A stretch of DNA of 64,000 bases from G963422745 sp963422745 (GTDB lineage Bacteria > Actinomycetota > Acidimicrobiia > Acidimicrobiales > Aldehydirespiratoraceae), in assembly GCA_963422745.1 (NCBI GenBank), contig OY730477.1:1674001-1738000 (forward strand), read 5' to 3'. The stretch's first letter is position 1. Each line of letters begins with the position of its first letter. The translations under genes and the position numbers were made by a program. Under the pieces are notes generated by a model, which was given only the letters and a program-made list of their open reading frames with translations, was not told the origin of the DNA and ran no database searches. Below, in pieces: positions 33,313 to 42,529 of the stretch.

Positions 33313-34605
33313 CTATGCCTTGCCGACACCGAGAACGGCTCTGATGTCGAACCCAGCATCGTTGAAGGCAGCTTGAGCCCGTGTTGGAAGATCACCGGTC
33401 CACTCCATTGGTGCACTGCGCTGCTGCCGAGCAAATACTTCGGTGACCGTGAATTGTGTGCCGTCTGCTCCTGTCGTTTGATCTTCCACACACGAGATCG
33501 TGTTGACCCTCGGCCCGTCCGGTGCGCGCACGCAGTGAACCACCACGTCGATCGCTTCGCTAACGAGGTGGTTTAGAGCCGCCATGGGCAATTCATTGCT
33601 GGTGTCGGACAGTTGGCATATGAACCGCAGCCGCGTTAGGGCCTGACGCGCGGACCCGGCGTGGATGGTGGTGAATCCCTGCACCCCGCTCGAAAGTGTC
33701 AGGAGCAACGGGAGAGCTTCGCGGTCACGTACCTCACCTACGATTGCAACATCGGGCGCCATACGAAGAAAGCCCGACACGAGTCGTCGTAGATCCACCT
33801 CGGGACGATCGGCTCGTGGCGCTCGAGTCTGCATGCTGGCGACGTTGGCAAGTGGAATGTCAGCCTCAAAGACTTCTTCTGCCACAACCACCCGAAGGGT
33901 GGGTTCGAGTTCTGCTGCGCAGCAGTTGAGCATCGTGGTCTTGCCAGCACCCGGCACTCCGGCGAAGATGATGGTTTGTCGGGCGCGGACGCAATGACGC
34001 AGAAAATCCGCAGCCCGGGTAGTGAGCATTGCGAGATCAACGAGTTCGTCAAGGCTACGGAAGTCGACCCCAGTGAACTTACGGATGTTGACCATGATGT
34101 GGCCCCCACGGGCGACGTCGCCATGAACGATGTGAATCCGCGCGCCGTCATCAAGTTGGGCATCTTGCAGACCCTCCGCTGGGTCGAGCTTGCGGTGGGC
34201 GGTGGAGGCGTCGTCCAAGATCTTGGTGAGGGTTCGGATAACGTGTTCGTCGTCGTGGAATACCTCGCCGGAATATCCCGACGGCCCGCGATGACGTTTC
34301 ACGAAGATGGTGTCGGGCGCATTGATCATCACCTCCCATACGTCGGGGTCGTCAAGCAGCGGACCGAGTGGTCCGTAGCCGACCAGATTGCGCAGCGCCC
34401 GCTCGGTGACTGTTTCGGGGTCGACAAGTGGGTAGGGACGGACCCCACGGCGAAAGCCGTCGTTCCAGCGAATGACCTCCTCGTTGACGAATGCGGCGAG
34501 CGTTTCACGTGCTGATTCACTGTCGAGGTTCAGTGCCTCGTCCTTGGCGCGTGCCTGCACGAGCGATTCGATTTCGACTAGTGGAGCAAGAGCAGCCATG
34601 TTCAA
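33313..34605 (-). CDS. tadA: TadA/CpaF secretion ATPase
   Basis: 430 residues, the usual CpaF length. Walker A is in IIFAGVPGAGKTTMLNC, the Asp box and Walker B in APDVAIVGEVRDREA, and the His box in GFTTIHAGSARQALTRL. It powers Tad pilus assembly in the cytoplasm. It overlaps tadZ upstream by 4 bp (ATGA) and is nearly contiguous with tadB. Confidence 0.95.
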   Translation of the reverse strand: MNMAALAPLVEIESLVQARAKDEALNLDSESARETLAAFVNEEVIRWNDGFRRGVRPYPLVDPETVTERALRNLVGYGPLGPLLDDPDVWEVMINAPDTIFVKRHRGPSGYSGEVFHDDEHVIRTLTKILDDASTAHRKLDPAEGLQDAQLDDGARIHIVHGDVARGGHIMVNIRKFTGVDFRSLDELVDLAMLTTRAADFLRHCVRARQTIIFAGVPGAGKTTMLNCCAAELEPTLRVVVAEEVFEADIPLANVASMQTRAPRADRPEVDLRRLVSGFLRMAPDVAIVGEVRDREALPLLLTLSSGVQGFTTIHAGSARQALTRLRFICQLSDTSNELPMAALNHLVSEAIDVVVHCVRAPDGPRVNTISCVEDQTTGADGTQFTVTEVFARQQRSAPMEWTGDLPTRAQAAFNDAGFDIRAVLGVGKA

Positions 34606-35909
34606 CCAGCCCCCGAAATCGCCATATCCGGCGACCCCGAATCGTCGGTCAACGTTGCTGGCTTGTCGTTGTCGGGGCTCCGTCGAGGGTCCAGAGATTC
34701 GAGACGGCGTTGGACTTCTGCGCCGATCCGAACAGCAAACGAGTCGGGTAGCCGAAGACCGTCGATGACAAGATCGTCGATGTTGCGGCGTTCCGGCAAC
34801 AGGATCGGGTTGCCGATGTTGACGGTTGTGTCGTCTGGTCCCGATAACTCGGCCAAGGCTTCGAGTAGGTCCGAGCGACGATGCGGACCTCGCGGTGCAC
34901 GGTTGACGATGGGGATCAATCGTGGAGCCGCGATTCCGAAATCCAAGAGATCACGAAGAGTCCGGGCCATGCTGTGTATCCCCTTGAGTCCTGGTACGCC
35001 CACCACCAAGACGAGGTCCGCACAGCGCAGGGTCGTCCGCGCCAGCAGGTTCCGGGTCGCCACATCAATCGAGCCGGTTTCGGTTTCGCCTTCGATGTCG
35101 CAGTCCACGTCGGCGACCACATGCCGATACGAGCGGAGGAGGCCGTCGAGTGCAGCCTCGAAGGCCTTGGGCCGGATCTCGCTCCAATCACGATGTCGAC
35201 GTAGGCCGAGAAGCAGGTGATAGCCACGGTCGGCTGTGTCGAAGACCATCGTCCGGATTCCTTCAGTCGGGAGTCGTCCGAGTCGGTGAGCCTCGATTAG
35301 TTCCTGAATTCCGGGTGCTACCTCACCGGCATCGTGGAGCATCGCCTGTTCGCCGTGTCTGGCAAGATCGGCCAGTAGAACGAAGCCCTGGTTGGACGGG
35401 CTGTCGGCGAGCTTCTGGGCCAATGCCATGGCGATAGTAGATTTACCCGAACCGCCGGTACCCGTTATGGCTAAGAGGTGCCCGTGCCAGACAGTTTCGG
35501 TGGTGCCCAATGGCTGAAGAACACCAGGTGCGGGCGCCCGCGAAATCGGGTTGGCGTGTTCGCGTAACGAGGCGATCAGGTCTTCTCGATCGAAATCCGC
35601 GGATAGCACTCCTGAGGCTCCGAGTTCGCCCCAATCGGTTTCGGTGACCGGATCGACGATGATGACCGCAGCGCCCGCCGTGTTTGCGGCATCAATCAAG
35701 TCGACGTTGACGCCGCGTGTGTTGTCGCTGGCAAGCACCGCCGAGTAGATCGTTTCGCTGGACGACAAACGGGCCTGAACCTCCCCGGCGCTAACGCACT
35801 TGACGAAGTCGATCGGAACGGCCGAGGTCGTGGCCCAATACGACAGTTCACTAAACCAACGTGCTCTGGGGTGTGCCAATCCCAAGACGAGCCAGCGGTC
35901 ATCGCTCAT
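34602..35909 (-). CDS. tadZ: TadZ/CpaE-like localisation ATPase
   Basis: 435 residues. An N-terminal receiver-like half (about 1-120) is followed by a MinD/ParA-like ATPase: P-loop LLAITGTGGSGKSTIAMALA near residue 145, then VLLADLARHGEQAM and a VVADVDCDIEGE Walker B-like segment. TadZ proteins position the Tad machine. It overlaps both neighbours by 4 bp. Confidence 0.8.
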   Translation of the reverse strand: MSDDRWLVLGLAHPRARWFSELSYWATTSAVPIDFVKCVSAGEVQARLSSSETIYSAVLASDNTRGVNVDLIDAANTAGAAVIIVDPVTETDWGELGASGVLSADFDREDLIASLREHANPISRAPAPGVLQPLGTTETVWHGHLLAITGTGGSGKSTIAMALAQKLADSPSNQGFVLLADLARHGEQAMLHDAGEVAPGIQELIEAHRLGRLPTEGIRTMVFDTADRGYHLLLGLRRHRDWSEIRPKAFEAALDGLLRSYRHVVADVDCDIEGETETGSIDVATRNLLARTTLRCADLVLVVGVPGLKGIHSMARTLRDLLDFGIAAPRLIPIVNRAPRGPHRRSDLLEALAELSGPDDTTVNIGNPILLPERRNIDDLVIDGLRLPDSFAVRIGAEVQRRLESLDPRRSPDNDKPATLTDDSGSPDMAISGAG

Positions 35910-37006
35910 GGTGTATCCACCCGTTCGTTGGTGATATTTGGTCGGTGGGTCCGATTGTGTGTGTTGGGGCGGACGAAGTCATTGAACTCCGCCGGGTGTC
36001 TAGAACCGGCTGCAGTAGTTTGAGGCGGCGAGTCCGGCGTATCGGGTGAGAAACCTGAGGAGCTGGCCGGGCTTGTTTCAGCCAGGTTGGGCCCCTGGCT
36101 CAGAGGGTCTGTCGGGTTGGTGAAGATGGGAGTATTGGTGGAGTCTGATGGGTAGGTGAGGTTGAGGGTGTAGGACGAGTCGGCTGTTGTGAAAGGGCTG
36201 GTTGTAGATGCGGAATCCTGCGTGCTGTGGGGGCCTGCCTGTCCGGCCGGGTCGGTGTTGTCTATGGGAGATCCGAACATGGGCGCATTGGGCTGCTCGG
36301 GCCAGTCGGACTGCTCGCTTACTCGTATGGATTCGGGATAGACGTCATCAATGGCCCGTGTGGAACGCACGATCGTCAGTTCGGAGGTCTGCGTGATGTG
36401 TGCTACCCGGAGCACCGAACCGGCATCCGCGATTGCCAAGGTGAGAGTACCGTAGCCGGTCCCGCCGATCCCGTCGGGGCTGGTTTGGATAGCGAGCACG
36501 GATGCGTCTTCTGCGGCGACGATGGTTACGTCCGCGGTAGTGCCCAAGACAGTGACGCGATCTCCGCGCATCAGTCCAACAGGTGTGCGGTCAAGGGGGA
36601 TGCCGAACGTGATCTCGTGGATCGAGACAAGAGGTTCGCCCTCGACAACTGGAGCCGCAACAAGGTCGTGCACCGATAGGAGTTCACCACGACGCAGATC
36701 ACGCAGCGCGGTGGCACCCTCAAGGCCTTCGGTAGTAGTAAGGGATGTGGCAACAAGGGCCACGCTGAGTTCCATTGGTTCGAGGCTCACTGCTGCCGCC
36801 GACACGAATTCGCCAGCCGCCACGTCTTCGTCAAGTACCAGAAACGAGGTGGTCGGTGCGCCGTCGTTAGCGGTTGCGAGCAGGAACGCGCCGAGTCCCG
36901 CAAGGGTCACGAGCAGTGCACCGAGAAGTGCACGTCCGCTCGGCAGACCACGCCGTTGAGTAACCGACCGAAGAGGCTTGACAGACATTTCAGGCTTTTT
37001 CAGCAT
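35906..37006 (-). CDS. cpaB: CpaB/RcpC-like pilus protein with SAF domain
   Basis: 366 residues. One membrane segment at about residues 25-45 is followed by a SAF domain (VLDEDVAAGEFVSAAAVSLE to about 115) and the RcpC/CpaB domain (about 120-215). The last ~140 residues are Pro/Ser/Thr/Asn-rich and probably disordered. It is the first gene of the tad operon. The start may be ATG 37006, inside an AGCAT-attta-ATGCT inverted repeat (37002-37016), or ATG 36988; neither has a clear ribosome site. Confidence 0.78.
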   Translation of the reverse strand: MLKKPEMSVKPLRSVTQRRGLPSGRALLGALLVTLAGLGAFLLATANDGAPTTSFLVLDEDVAAGEFVSAAAVSLEPMELSVALVATSLTTTEGLEGATALRDLRRGELLSVHDLVAAPVVEGEPLVSIHEITFGIPLDRTPVGLMRGDRVTVLGTTADVTIVAAEDASVLAIQTSPDGIGGTGYGTLTLAIADAGSVLRVAHITQTSELTIVRSTRAIDDVYPESIRVSEQSDWPEQPNAPMFGSPIDNTDPAGQAGPHSTQDSASTTSPFTTADSSYTLNLTYPSDSTNTPIFTNPTDPLSQGPNLAETSPASSSGFSPDTPDSPPQTTAAGSRHPAEFNDFVRPNTHNRTHRPNITNERVDTP

Positions 37007-37109
37007 ATTTAATGCTATTTCATCCTATGACATGCACAACCGTATTTGGGAAGTCAACATTCCGCCGCTGCGAGAATGTACCTTAGGACGCACGACACCG
37101 CAACATAAA

Positions 37110-37127
37110 GGTGCTAAATTACATCTA
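37110..37127 (+). promoter_or_regulatory. Candidate leaderless promoter of HTH gene
   Basis: TAAATT at 37115-37120 lies six bases before ATG 37127, the spacing of a -10 element for a leaderless transcript, common in actinobacteria. No ribosome-binding site precedes the ATG, which agrees. No -35 was assigned. Confidence 0.4.
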
Positions 37128-37363
37128 TGTCAGAAAAAATTGTATGGTTGAGCACCAAACAGGCCGCCGATCGGCTCGGAATGACGGTTCGTACGATCTA
37201 CCGGTTCATTGATGACGGCAGGCTGCCTGCTTACAAGTTCGGCCGGGTGATTCGCGTCAAGCAGCGTGACGTTGACATCTACATCGAGAGATGCCGCATC
37301 CAACCCGGCTCAGTAGCGCACCTGTATTCCCCGGTCGTTGCTGGCATCAGCCCCGGCGACTGA
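37127..37363 (+). CDS. Excisionase-type helix-turn-helix protein
   Basis: 78 residues. WLSTKQAADRLGMTVRTIYRFIDDGRLPAYKFG is the MerR-like/excisionase HTH (about residues 6-39), followed by the RVKQRDVDIYIE wing. Small stand-alone proteins of this kind act as DNA-binding regulators or as phage excisionases; with no integrase nearby a regulator is more likely. It is divergent from the tad operon across a 120-bp AT-rich gap, so it could control that operon. Confidence 0.82.
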   Translation: MSEKIVWLSTKQAADRLGMTVRTIYRFIDDGRLPAYKFGRVIRVKQRDVDIYIERCRIQPGSVAHLYSPVVAGISPGD

Positions 37364-37559
37364 TCCGTATCCCTTTTCTGTGCGAGTCGGCGACAGCATC
37401 GTCGTTCGTTGACCTGACCCCTGTTTGATCTTGGCGGGATTGACGCCGACGGCTCCAGCATCAATGACCATGAAGGTCAAGGAGCAACGTCAATTGGTTA
37501 TCTCAAGACAGCACGATCACAATACGACCCATACCGATCAAGAGGAAAGGGCCGAACCA

Positions 37560-38528
37560 ATGAGCCACCTCGGTTATCACATCCCGAACTTCACATATCC
37601 CGGCACTCCCGACGCGGAGATCTTCGTATCGGTTGTTGCCCAGGCCAAAGAAGCTGAATCAGCGGGCTTCGATCGGTTGACATTGATGGATCACTTCTAT
37701 CAAATTGCTGGCATCGGGGCACCCGACGAACCGATGCTTGAGTGCTACACGATGCTTGCGGCGCTGGCTCAGCACACCGAGAACCTGCAGCTCGCGGCAC
37801 TTGTGACCGGTAACACCTATCGCAACCCTGCGCTGTTGGCCAAAGAGGTCACGACCTTGGACCACGTGTCGGGGGGTCGGGCCACGCTCGGTATCGGTGC
37901 CGGGTGGTACGAACTTGAACACACAGCGTACGGATACGAGTTCGGTACGTTCGGCGACCGGTTCGAGAAACTTGAAGAGGCGCTTCAGATCATCATTGCG
38001 ATGTTGCGCGACGAGCGCCCTTCGCTCAACGGAGCCCACTACCGGGTGACCGACGCGGTCAACCGCCCAACTCCGGTGTCTTCAATCCCGATCCTGATTG
38101 GTGGAAATGGGGAGCGCAAGACATTGAGGATGGTCGCTCAGTACGCCGACGAGTCAAACCTGGTCGGGCTCCACGATCCGGCCGAGGTAGCCCCGAAACT
38201 GCAAGCGCTGGATGACCACTGCCACAGGCTTGGCCGTAGCCGGGACGAGGTTACTGTCACAATGATGATCCCGTGTTGCGTTGCGCCGACCACCAAACTC
38301 GCCGAGGCAGAACTTGAGGCGATGGTGGCAGCGAAGGGGTTTGATTCCTCAATCCTCGACATGGCCAAGGCCGTCGTTGTTTACGGCGACCCCGACACGG
38401 TAGGGGAGAGATTGGCTGCCTTCATGGCGACAGGCATCGACGGGGTCACCGTTTCGGCGATGTTCAACGGACACATCGCCGGGCGCGTAGCCTTGTTGGG
38501 ACAGGTCGCCCGAGACGCCATCGGCTGA
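37560..38528 (+). CDS. LLM-class F420-dependent oxidoreductase
   Basis: About 322 residues. A luciferase-like barrel is shown by AKEAESAGFDRLTLMDHFYQ, LAALVTGNTYRNPALLAKEV, TLDHVSGGRATLGIGAGWYE, and PILIGGNGERKTLRMVAQYAD, the pattern of F420-dependent LLM enzymes such as TIGR03560-type proteins. ATG 37560 follows AGAGGAAAGG and starts the conserved region; in-frame codons upstream are not conserved. Substrate unknown. Confidence 0.88.
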   Translation: MSHLGYHIPNFTYPGTPDAEIFVSVVAQAKEAESAGFDRLTLMDHFYQIAGIGAPDEPMLECYTMLAALAQHTENLQLAALVTGNTYRNPALLAKEVTTLDHVSGGRATLGIGAGWYELEHTAYGYEFGTFGDRFEKLEEALQIIIAMLRDERPSLNGAHYRVTDAVNRPTPVSSIPILIGGNGERKTLRMVAQYADESNLVGLHDPAEVAPKLQALDDHCHRLGRSRDEVTVTMMIPCCVAPTTKLAEAELEAMVAAKGFDSSILDMAKAVVVYGDPDTVGERLAAFMATGIDGVTVSAMFNGHIAGRVALLGQVARDAIG

Positions 38529-38590
38529 ACGCCCCGAGACGTCTTCGGCAAAGACCGCTGAAGGCGAATGGATATTGTTGGCTGGGCGGG

Positions 38591-39406
38591 TCAACGTCTA
38601 AAAACTTCACGGCAGGCTGCGGCGACCGATTTGGCCATGGCTTGAGGCCCCATGGCCGACAGGTCCTTGTTGAAGACCTCAGCGGCGATGAATGGATCGC
38701 TGCCGATCTCAGAGAGGGCGGCGAGTATGGAGTCAAAGTCGACAATTCCGTCACCTGGGAGAAGTCTTGCGGTTAGTGCCTCTGTTTCGGTGTCGCCGGA
38801 TGGTTCGGGGTTTACGTCACAAACCTGCAGGTAGGCGACTCGGGAGCCGGGCACTGAGCGAAGCATGTCCAGGTCCGGCCCTCCTGGCTGGCGCACCCAG
38901 TGCCAGGTATCGAGCAGCACTGTGGCGTTGTGGTAGCCCGTTTCGACACACATTGTGTTGGCGGCAGCGAAGGTGGGTAAGCCGGTCCATGGAAGGAACT
39001 CGAGCGCTATTGACATGTCCGCTTCAGCGGCCCGTTGCGCGATGACGGCTAACCCGGCGACGGCAGCACCGTGATCGTCGACCGAGCCGAGACAGGTTGC
39101 TGCGAGAAGAGACGAGCCCAACTCGGTGCCCAGCGAGATCAACATATCTATCTCTTTGTTGAGTGCTTCGCTTGGTCCGTCCACCCAGCCGATTGCTGCT
39201 TCCACGCAACCAACATCAAGACCTGAAGCCCGAACCGCTGCCGTAGCATCATCGCCCGCGAACATGATGTGGAATCCCCACAAGCTCACCGACTCAAACC
39301 CCGCACCGGCGGCCGCGTCAAGGTAGGACCGGAGGACATCGCCGTCGATGGTCATGGGATCGACGAGAAGTGTGGAGCCGCAGATTCCCAGCGCTTCGTT
39401 GCTCAT
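38591..39406 (-). CDS. Xylose isomerase-like TIM-barrel (sugar phosphate isomerase/epimerase) protein
   Basis: About 271 residues from ATG 39406. The AP endonuclease family 2/xylose isomerase-like barrel is indicated by AGAGFESVSLWGFHI, ADMSIALEFLPWTGLPTF (metal Glu), VLLDTWHWVRQPGG (metal Asp and His), RVAYLQVCDVN and LLPGDGIVDFDSI, with a last metal Glu in FIAAEVFNKDL. It would isomerise or epimerise a sugar or polyol; substrate unknown. It is divergent from the downstream SDR and convergent with the LLM gene. Confidence 0.82.
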   Translation of the reverse strand: MSNEALGICGSTLLVDPMTIDGDVLRSYLDAAAGAGFESVSLWGFHIMFAGDDATAAVRASGLDVGCVEAAIGWVDGPSEALNKEIDMLISLGTELGSSLLAATCLGSVDDHGAAVAGLAVIAQRAAEADMSIALEFLPWTGLPTFAAANTMCVETGYHNATVLLDTWHWVRQPGGPDLDMLRSVPGSRVAYLQVCDVNPEPSGDTETEALTARLLPGDGIVDFDSILAALSEIGSDPFIAAEVFNKDLSAMGPQAMAKSVAAACREVFRR

Positions 39407-39511
39407 GCACGATTGTCGCGTCCGGCGCATGCTATTCCAAGATGGGTACCGCAGATACGTCCATTCGGCCTGCTGGGCGGTGGGCGGACGACCGGACCGT
39501 AGGAGGATCTG

Positions 39512-40324
39512 ATGACGAAACCCACAATCACCACATCAGCGAAGCGGATGCACAACAAGGTGGCGGTGATCACCGGCGCGTGTGGGGGGATCGGGTCCGC
39601 GACCACCAGGCGCTACGTGCAGCACGGAGCGCGAGTGGTGGCGATCGACATCAACGACGAGCAGGCAGTGAAGCTAACCGACGAGATCGGAGCGGACTGC
39701 GTTGACTACGTCCATTGCGATGTTGCCGACCCCGACCAGGTCACCGAGGCTGTCGATAAGGCTGTCGCTGATCACGGCCGTATAGATGTGATGTTCAATA
39801 ACGCGGCTACTTCAACGGGAGGGTATGTCGCCGATCTTGATCTCGCCGGATTCGACCGGTCGCTGAAGGTGATGTTGTCGGGTCCGCTGCACGGCATACA
39901 GGCAGCGCTGCCGCACATGGTGCGCCAGGGTCAAGGTTCGATCATTTCGACTTCGTCGATCTACGGTTTGGTGGCCAGTCCCGGCAATGCGCCGTACTGT
40001 TCAGCGAAGGCCGCGCTTATCAACCTGACCCGGGTAACAGCCGTCGAATACGGACGTATGGGTGTACGGGTGAATGCCATCTGCCCTGGCGTTGTTGACA
40101 CACCGATGTGGGAAAGGGTTAAGCAAATTGGACTGATTGACGACGGTGTCATCGCCTCGATGACACCGATCGGCAGACTGATCCGGCCCGATGAGGTGGC
40201 GGACCTCGTGCTCTTTTTGGGCTCGGACGAATCCACGGCGATTACCGGGCAGGCGATCGTCATAGATGGTGGGATCACCTCCAATGTCAACGTCACCGGC
40301 GTGCCGCCCGTCGCTGCGCCTTGA
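39512..40324 (+). CDS. Short-chain dehydrogenase/reductase (classical SDR)
   Basis: 270 residues. VAVITGACGGIGSATTRRY is the cofactor loop, NNAATSTGG the NNAG-like motif, and STSSIYGLVASPGNAPYCSAK contains the catalytic Ser and Tyr-x3-Lys. VAIDIN after beta-2 has an Asp, favouring NAD(H). ATG 39512 follows AGGAGGATCTG. Substrate unknown. Confidence 0.92.
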   Translation: MTKPTITTSAKRMHNKVAVITGACGGIGSATTRRYVQHGARVVAIDINDEQAVKLTDEIGADCVDYVHCDVADPDQVTEAVDKAVADHGRIDVMFNNAATSTGGYVADLDLAGFDRSLKVMLSGPLHGIQAALPHMVRQGQGSIISTSSIYGLVASPGNAPYCSAKAALINLTRVTAVEYGRMGVRVNAICPGVVDTPMWERVKQIGLIDDGVIASMTPIGRLIRPDEVADLVLFLGSDESTAITGQAIVIDGGITSNVNVTGVPPVAAP

Positions 40325-40376
40325 ACACGACGCTTCGGAACTAAAATTCGGTGACTGTCACCTGAGGTGTCCGGTG

Positions 40377-42041
40377 TCAGCTACTGCAACTGAGCATTGA
40401 GCATCCGGGACGGGTTCGAGCCCAATCAGGTCGCTTCTCAGCGAAGCTATCTTTTCCTCGCTGTTGGTCGTAGGGTCGCCGCCATACATTGAGCAGCTCT
40501 TCGATCGCTGAGGGGTCTCCCTTGTCGGCGTCGTCAATAGCGAGCTGAACGAGATAGTTTCGCGGTACGTATAGCGGGTTGACCGAGTTCATCTCGGCCC
40601 GGCGTTCTTTGTCGGGCCTCGGCTCACAGGCGAGGCGTGCACGGTAGCGTCGCAGCCAATCCAGTGTGGCGTTGCGGACGTCGTCTCGGAGTTCGTTCGG
40701 GTCGTAGTACGCGCCGTTCAGTACAGCGATCAATTCGTCACCATCAACTGGATCCGTTTCTCGCAGCGCAGTTGGATTGGCAACGACTGCATCACGCTTG
40801 CACGGGTCCGTTTCGGGCATTGCTTCGTTGATGGGCACCTCCGCGAGCGCTCGAAAGAAGAGGGTCATATCTGTCTCGATTCGAGCCAGCAATACGAGCA
40901 GGTCCTCAATGAGCGCCGGGTCGCGTTCGGGATCGATCTGCGCGATTCCGAGTTTCGCCGCCATCATCTTGAGCCATTCGCTGTTGAAGTAGTTTACGTA
41001 GTCGCCGAGAGCTGACTGCAACGGTTCTACTTCACCCACCAGGGGATAGATCGCGTTGGCCAAACAGGTGAGGTTCCACTGAGCGATGTGGGGCTGGGCA
41101 CCGTAGCGGTATCGCTTGAATTGACGGTCCGTGGTGTTGGGGGTCCAACCGGGGTTGTAGTCCTCAAGCCATCCATAGGGGCCGTAGTCGATAGTGAGGC
41201 CATGAATCGACATGTTGTCGGTGTTCATCACCCCATGGACGAAGCCGACACGTTGCCAATGGACGATCATGTCCGCGGTTCGGTGGGCGATCTCAGCGAA
41301 CCAGCGAGTGTAGGTATCAGGTCCGGGCGCGCCGAGTTCCCCAAAATGGGTAACGATGCTGTGATCGGCGAGCTTGCGAAGCGTGTGGAGGTCGCCACGG
41401 GATGCGAACAGCTCAAAGTTCCCGAATCGAATGAAAGAAGGGGCCACACGGCACACCACCGCGCCCGCTTCGAACTCCGGGCGACCGTCGTAGAACATGT
41501 CGCGCAACACCTGATCTCCTGTGGTGGTCAGGCTCAGCGCACGGGTTGTGGGCACGCCGAGATGGTGCATGGCCTCGCTGCAGAGGAACTCGCGCACCGA
41601 GCTTCGAAGAACCGCCAGCCCGTCGGCGCTGCGGGAATACGGGGTGGGTCCAGCACCCTTCAGTTGCAGCGTGTGTCTACGGTTGTTTGAGGTCACCACC
41701 TCGCCGAGTGTGATCGCACGCCCATCTCCGAGTTGGCCCGCCCAGTTTCCAAACTGATGGCCGCCGTAGCAGAGGGCATGAGGGTTCATCGACTCGAGAG
41801 TGGCATTGCCGGACATGACCTTCACGAATTCCTCGTCGTGCACCACAGCAGAATCGAGTCCCAACTCCGCCAACATCTCCTTGCTGTAAGCGAGCAGTAC
41901 CGGCTTGGTTGTGGGTGCCGGGAGCACTCTGGAATATGCAGCCTGATGAACCTGACGGGGACGGTTGAGGTCCATGGGATCTGCTGGCAGCTCGTCGGTG
42001 AACCGGTTGTCGAATCTGAGTTCGGCTAACCTGATGGCCAT
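40377..42041 (-). CDS. selO: Protein adenylyltransferase SelO (YdiU family)
   Basis: 554 residues. The pseudokinase-like AMPylase is identified by GGHQFGNWAGQLGDGRAI, TLQLKGAGPTPYSR, HGVMNTDNMSIHGLTIDYGP and the C-terminal SMLSCSS, in which Cys takes the place of the selenocysteine of eukaryotic SelO. In other bacteria SelO AMPylates proteins in redox stress responses. It is divergent from ridA across ~80 bp. Confidence 0.94.
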   Translation of the reverse strand: MAIRLAELRFDNRFTDELPADPMDLNRPRQVHQAAYSRVLPAPTTKPVLLAYSKEMLAELGLDSAVVHDEEFVKVMSGNATLESMNPHALCYGGHQFGNWAGQLGDGRAITLGEVVTSNNRRHTLQLKGAGPTPYSRSADGLAVLRSSVREFLCSEAMHHLGVPTTRALSLTTTGDQVLRDMFYDGRPEFEAGAVVCRVAPSFIRFGNFELFASRGDLHTLRKLADHSIVTHFGELGAPGPDTYTRWFAEIAHRTADMIVHWQRVGFVHGVMNTDNMSIHGLTIDYGPYGWLEDYNPGWTPNTTDRQFKRYRYGAQPHIAQWNLTCLANAIYPLVGEVEPLQSALGDYVNYFNSEWLKMMAAKLGIAQIDPERDPALIEDLLVLLARIETDMTLFFRALAEVPINEAMPETDPCKRDAVVANPTALRETDPVDGDELIAVLNGAYYDPNELRDDVRNATLDWLRRYRARLACEPRPDKERRAEMNSVNPLYVPRNYLVQLAIDDADKGDPSAIEELLNVWRRPYDQQRGKDSFAEKRPDWARTRPGCSMLSCSS

Positions 42042-42086
42042 CTCGTCAGGTTAGGTCAACTGATACGATCGCGTTCAGGGTGCTCA

Positions 42087-42126
42087 ATGCCAAACTGTCG
42101 TATGCGATGCCAGACTGTCGTATGCG
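42087..42126 (+). repeat. 20-bp tandem duplication at the ridA start
   Basis: ATGCCAAACTGTCGTATGCG at 42087-42106 is repeated at 42107-42126 with one difference. The second copy contains the proposed ATG at 42122; the first contains the equivalent ATG at 42102, out of frame by 20 bp. Confidence 0.93.
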
Positions 42127-42526
42127 CACCGAGTTGGTCAGCCCCGAAGCTATAGCCGTAGGCCCCTACAGCCCCGGCATCTCGTCGGATCCGTTCGTGT
42201 TCCTTTCGGGGCAGACGCCTATGGATCCAGCGACACGAGAACTGCTCAAAGGCGATGTCGGGGCGCAGACCCAGCGCTGTTTCGACAACTTGTTCGCTGT
42301 GCTGGTTGACGCAGGCCTTGATGAGTCCGACGTGGTCAAGGTCAACGTGTATCTCGTCGATATGAACGACTTCGCCGACATGAACGAGGTATACAGCACC
42401 AGGTTCACGAAGCCCTACCCGGCTCGCACCACCGTGGCCGTGGCAGCCCTCCCGCTCGGGGCACGGGTCGAGATTGAGCTGGTTGCCCGCCACAGGGGAA
42501 ACTCTGCTCCGGCTCCGCGGGAATAG
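42122..42526 (+). CDS. ridA: RidA family deaminase
   Basis: About 134 residues from ATG 42122, the normal RidA length. AVGPYSPGI, FLSGQTPMDP, AGLDESDVVKVNVYLVDM and the ligand-binding Arg in PARTTVAVAALPLGARVEIE are all present. RidA hydrolyses reactive enamine/imine intermediates from PLP enzymes. A longer frame from 42080 exists only through the 20-bp duplication. The gene ends 3 bp before the P-type ATPase start. Confidence 0.88.
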   Translation: MRTELVSPEAIAVGPYSPGISSDPFVFLSGQTPMDPATRELLKGDVGAQTQRCFDNLFAVLVDAGLDESDVVKVNVYLVDMNDFADMNEVYSTRFTKPYPARTTVAVAALPLGARVEIELVARHRGNSAPAPRE

Positions 42527-42529
42527 CAG

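Noticed and set aside
37127..37363. Prophage excisionase marking an integrated element
   Set aside because: No integrase, phage gene or attachment repeat is visible nearby; a regulator is more likely.
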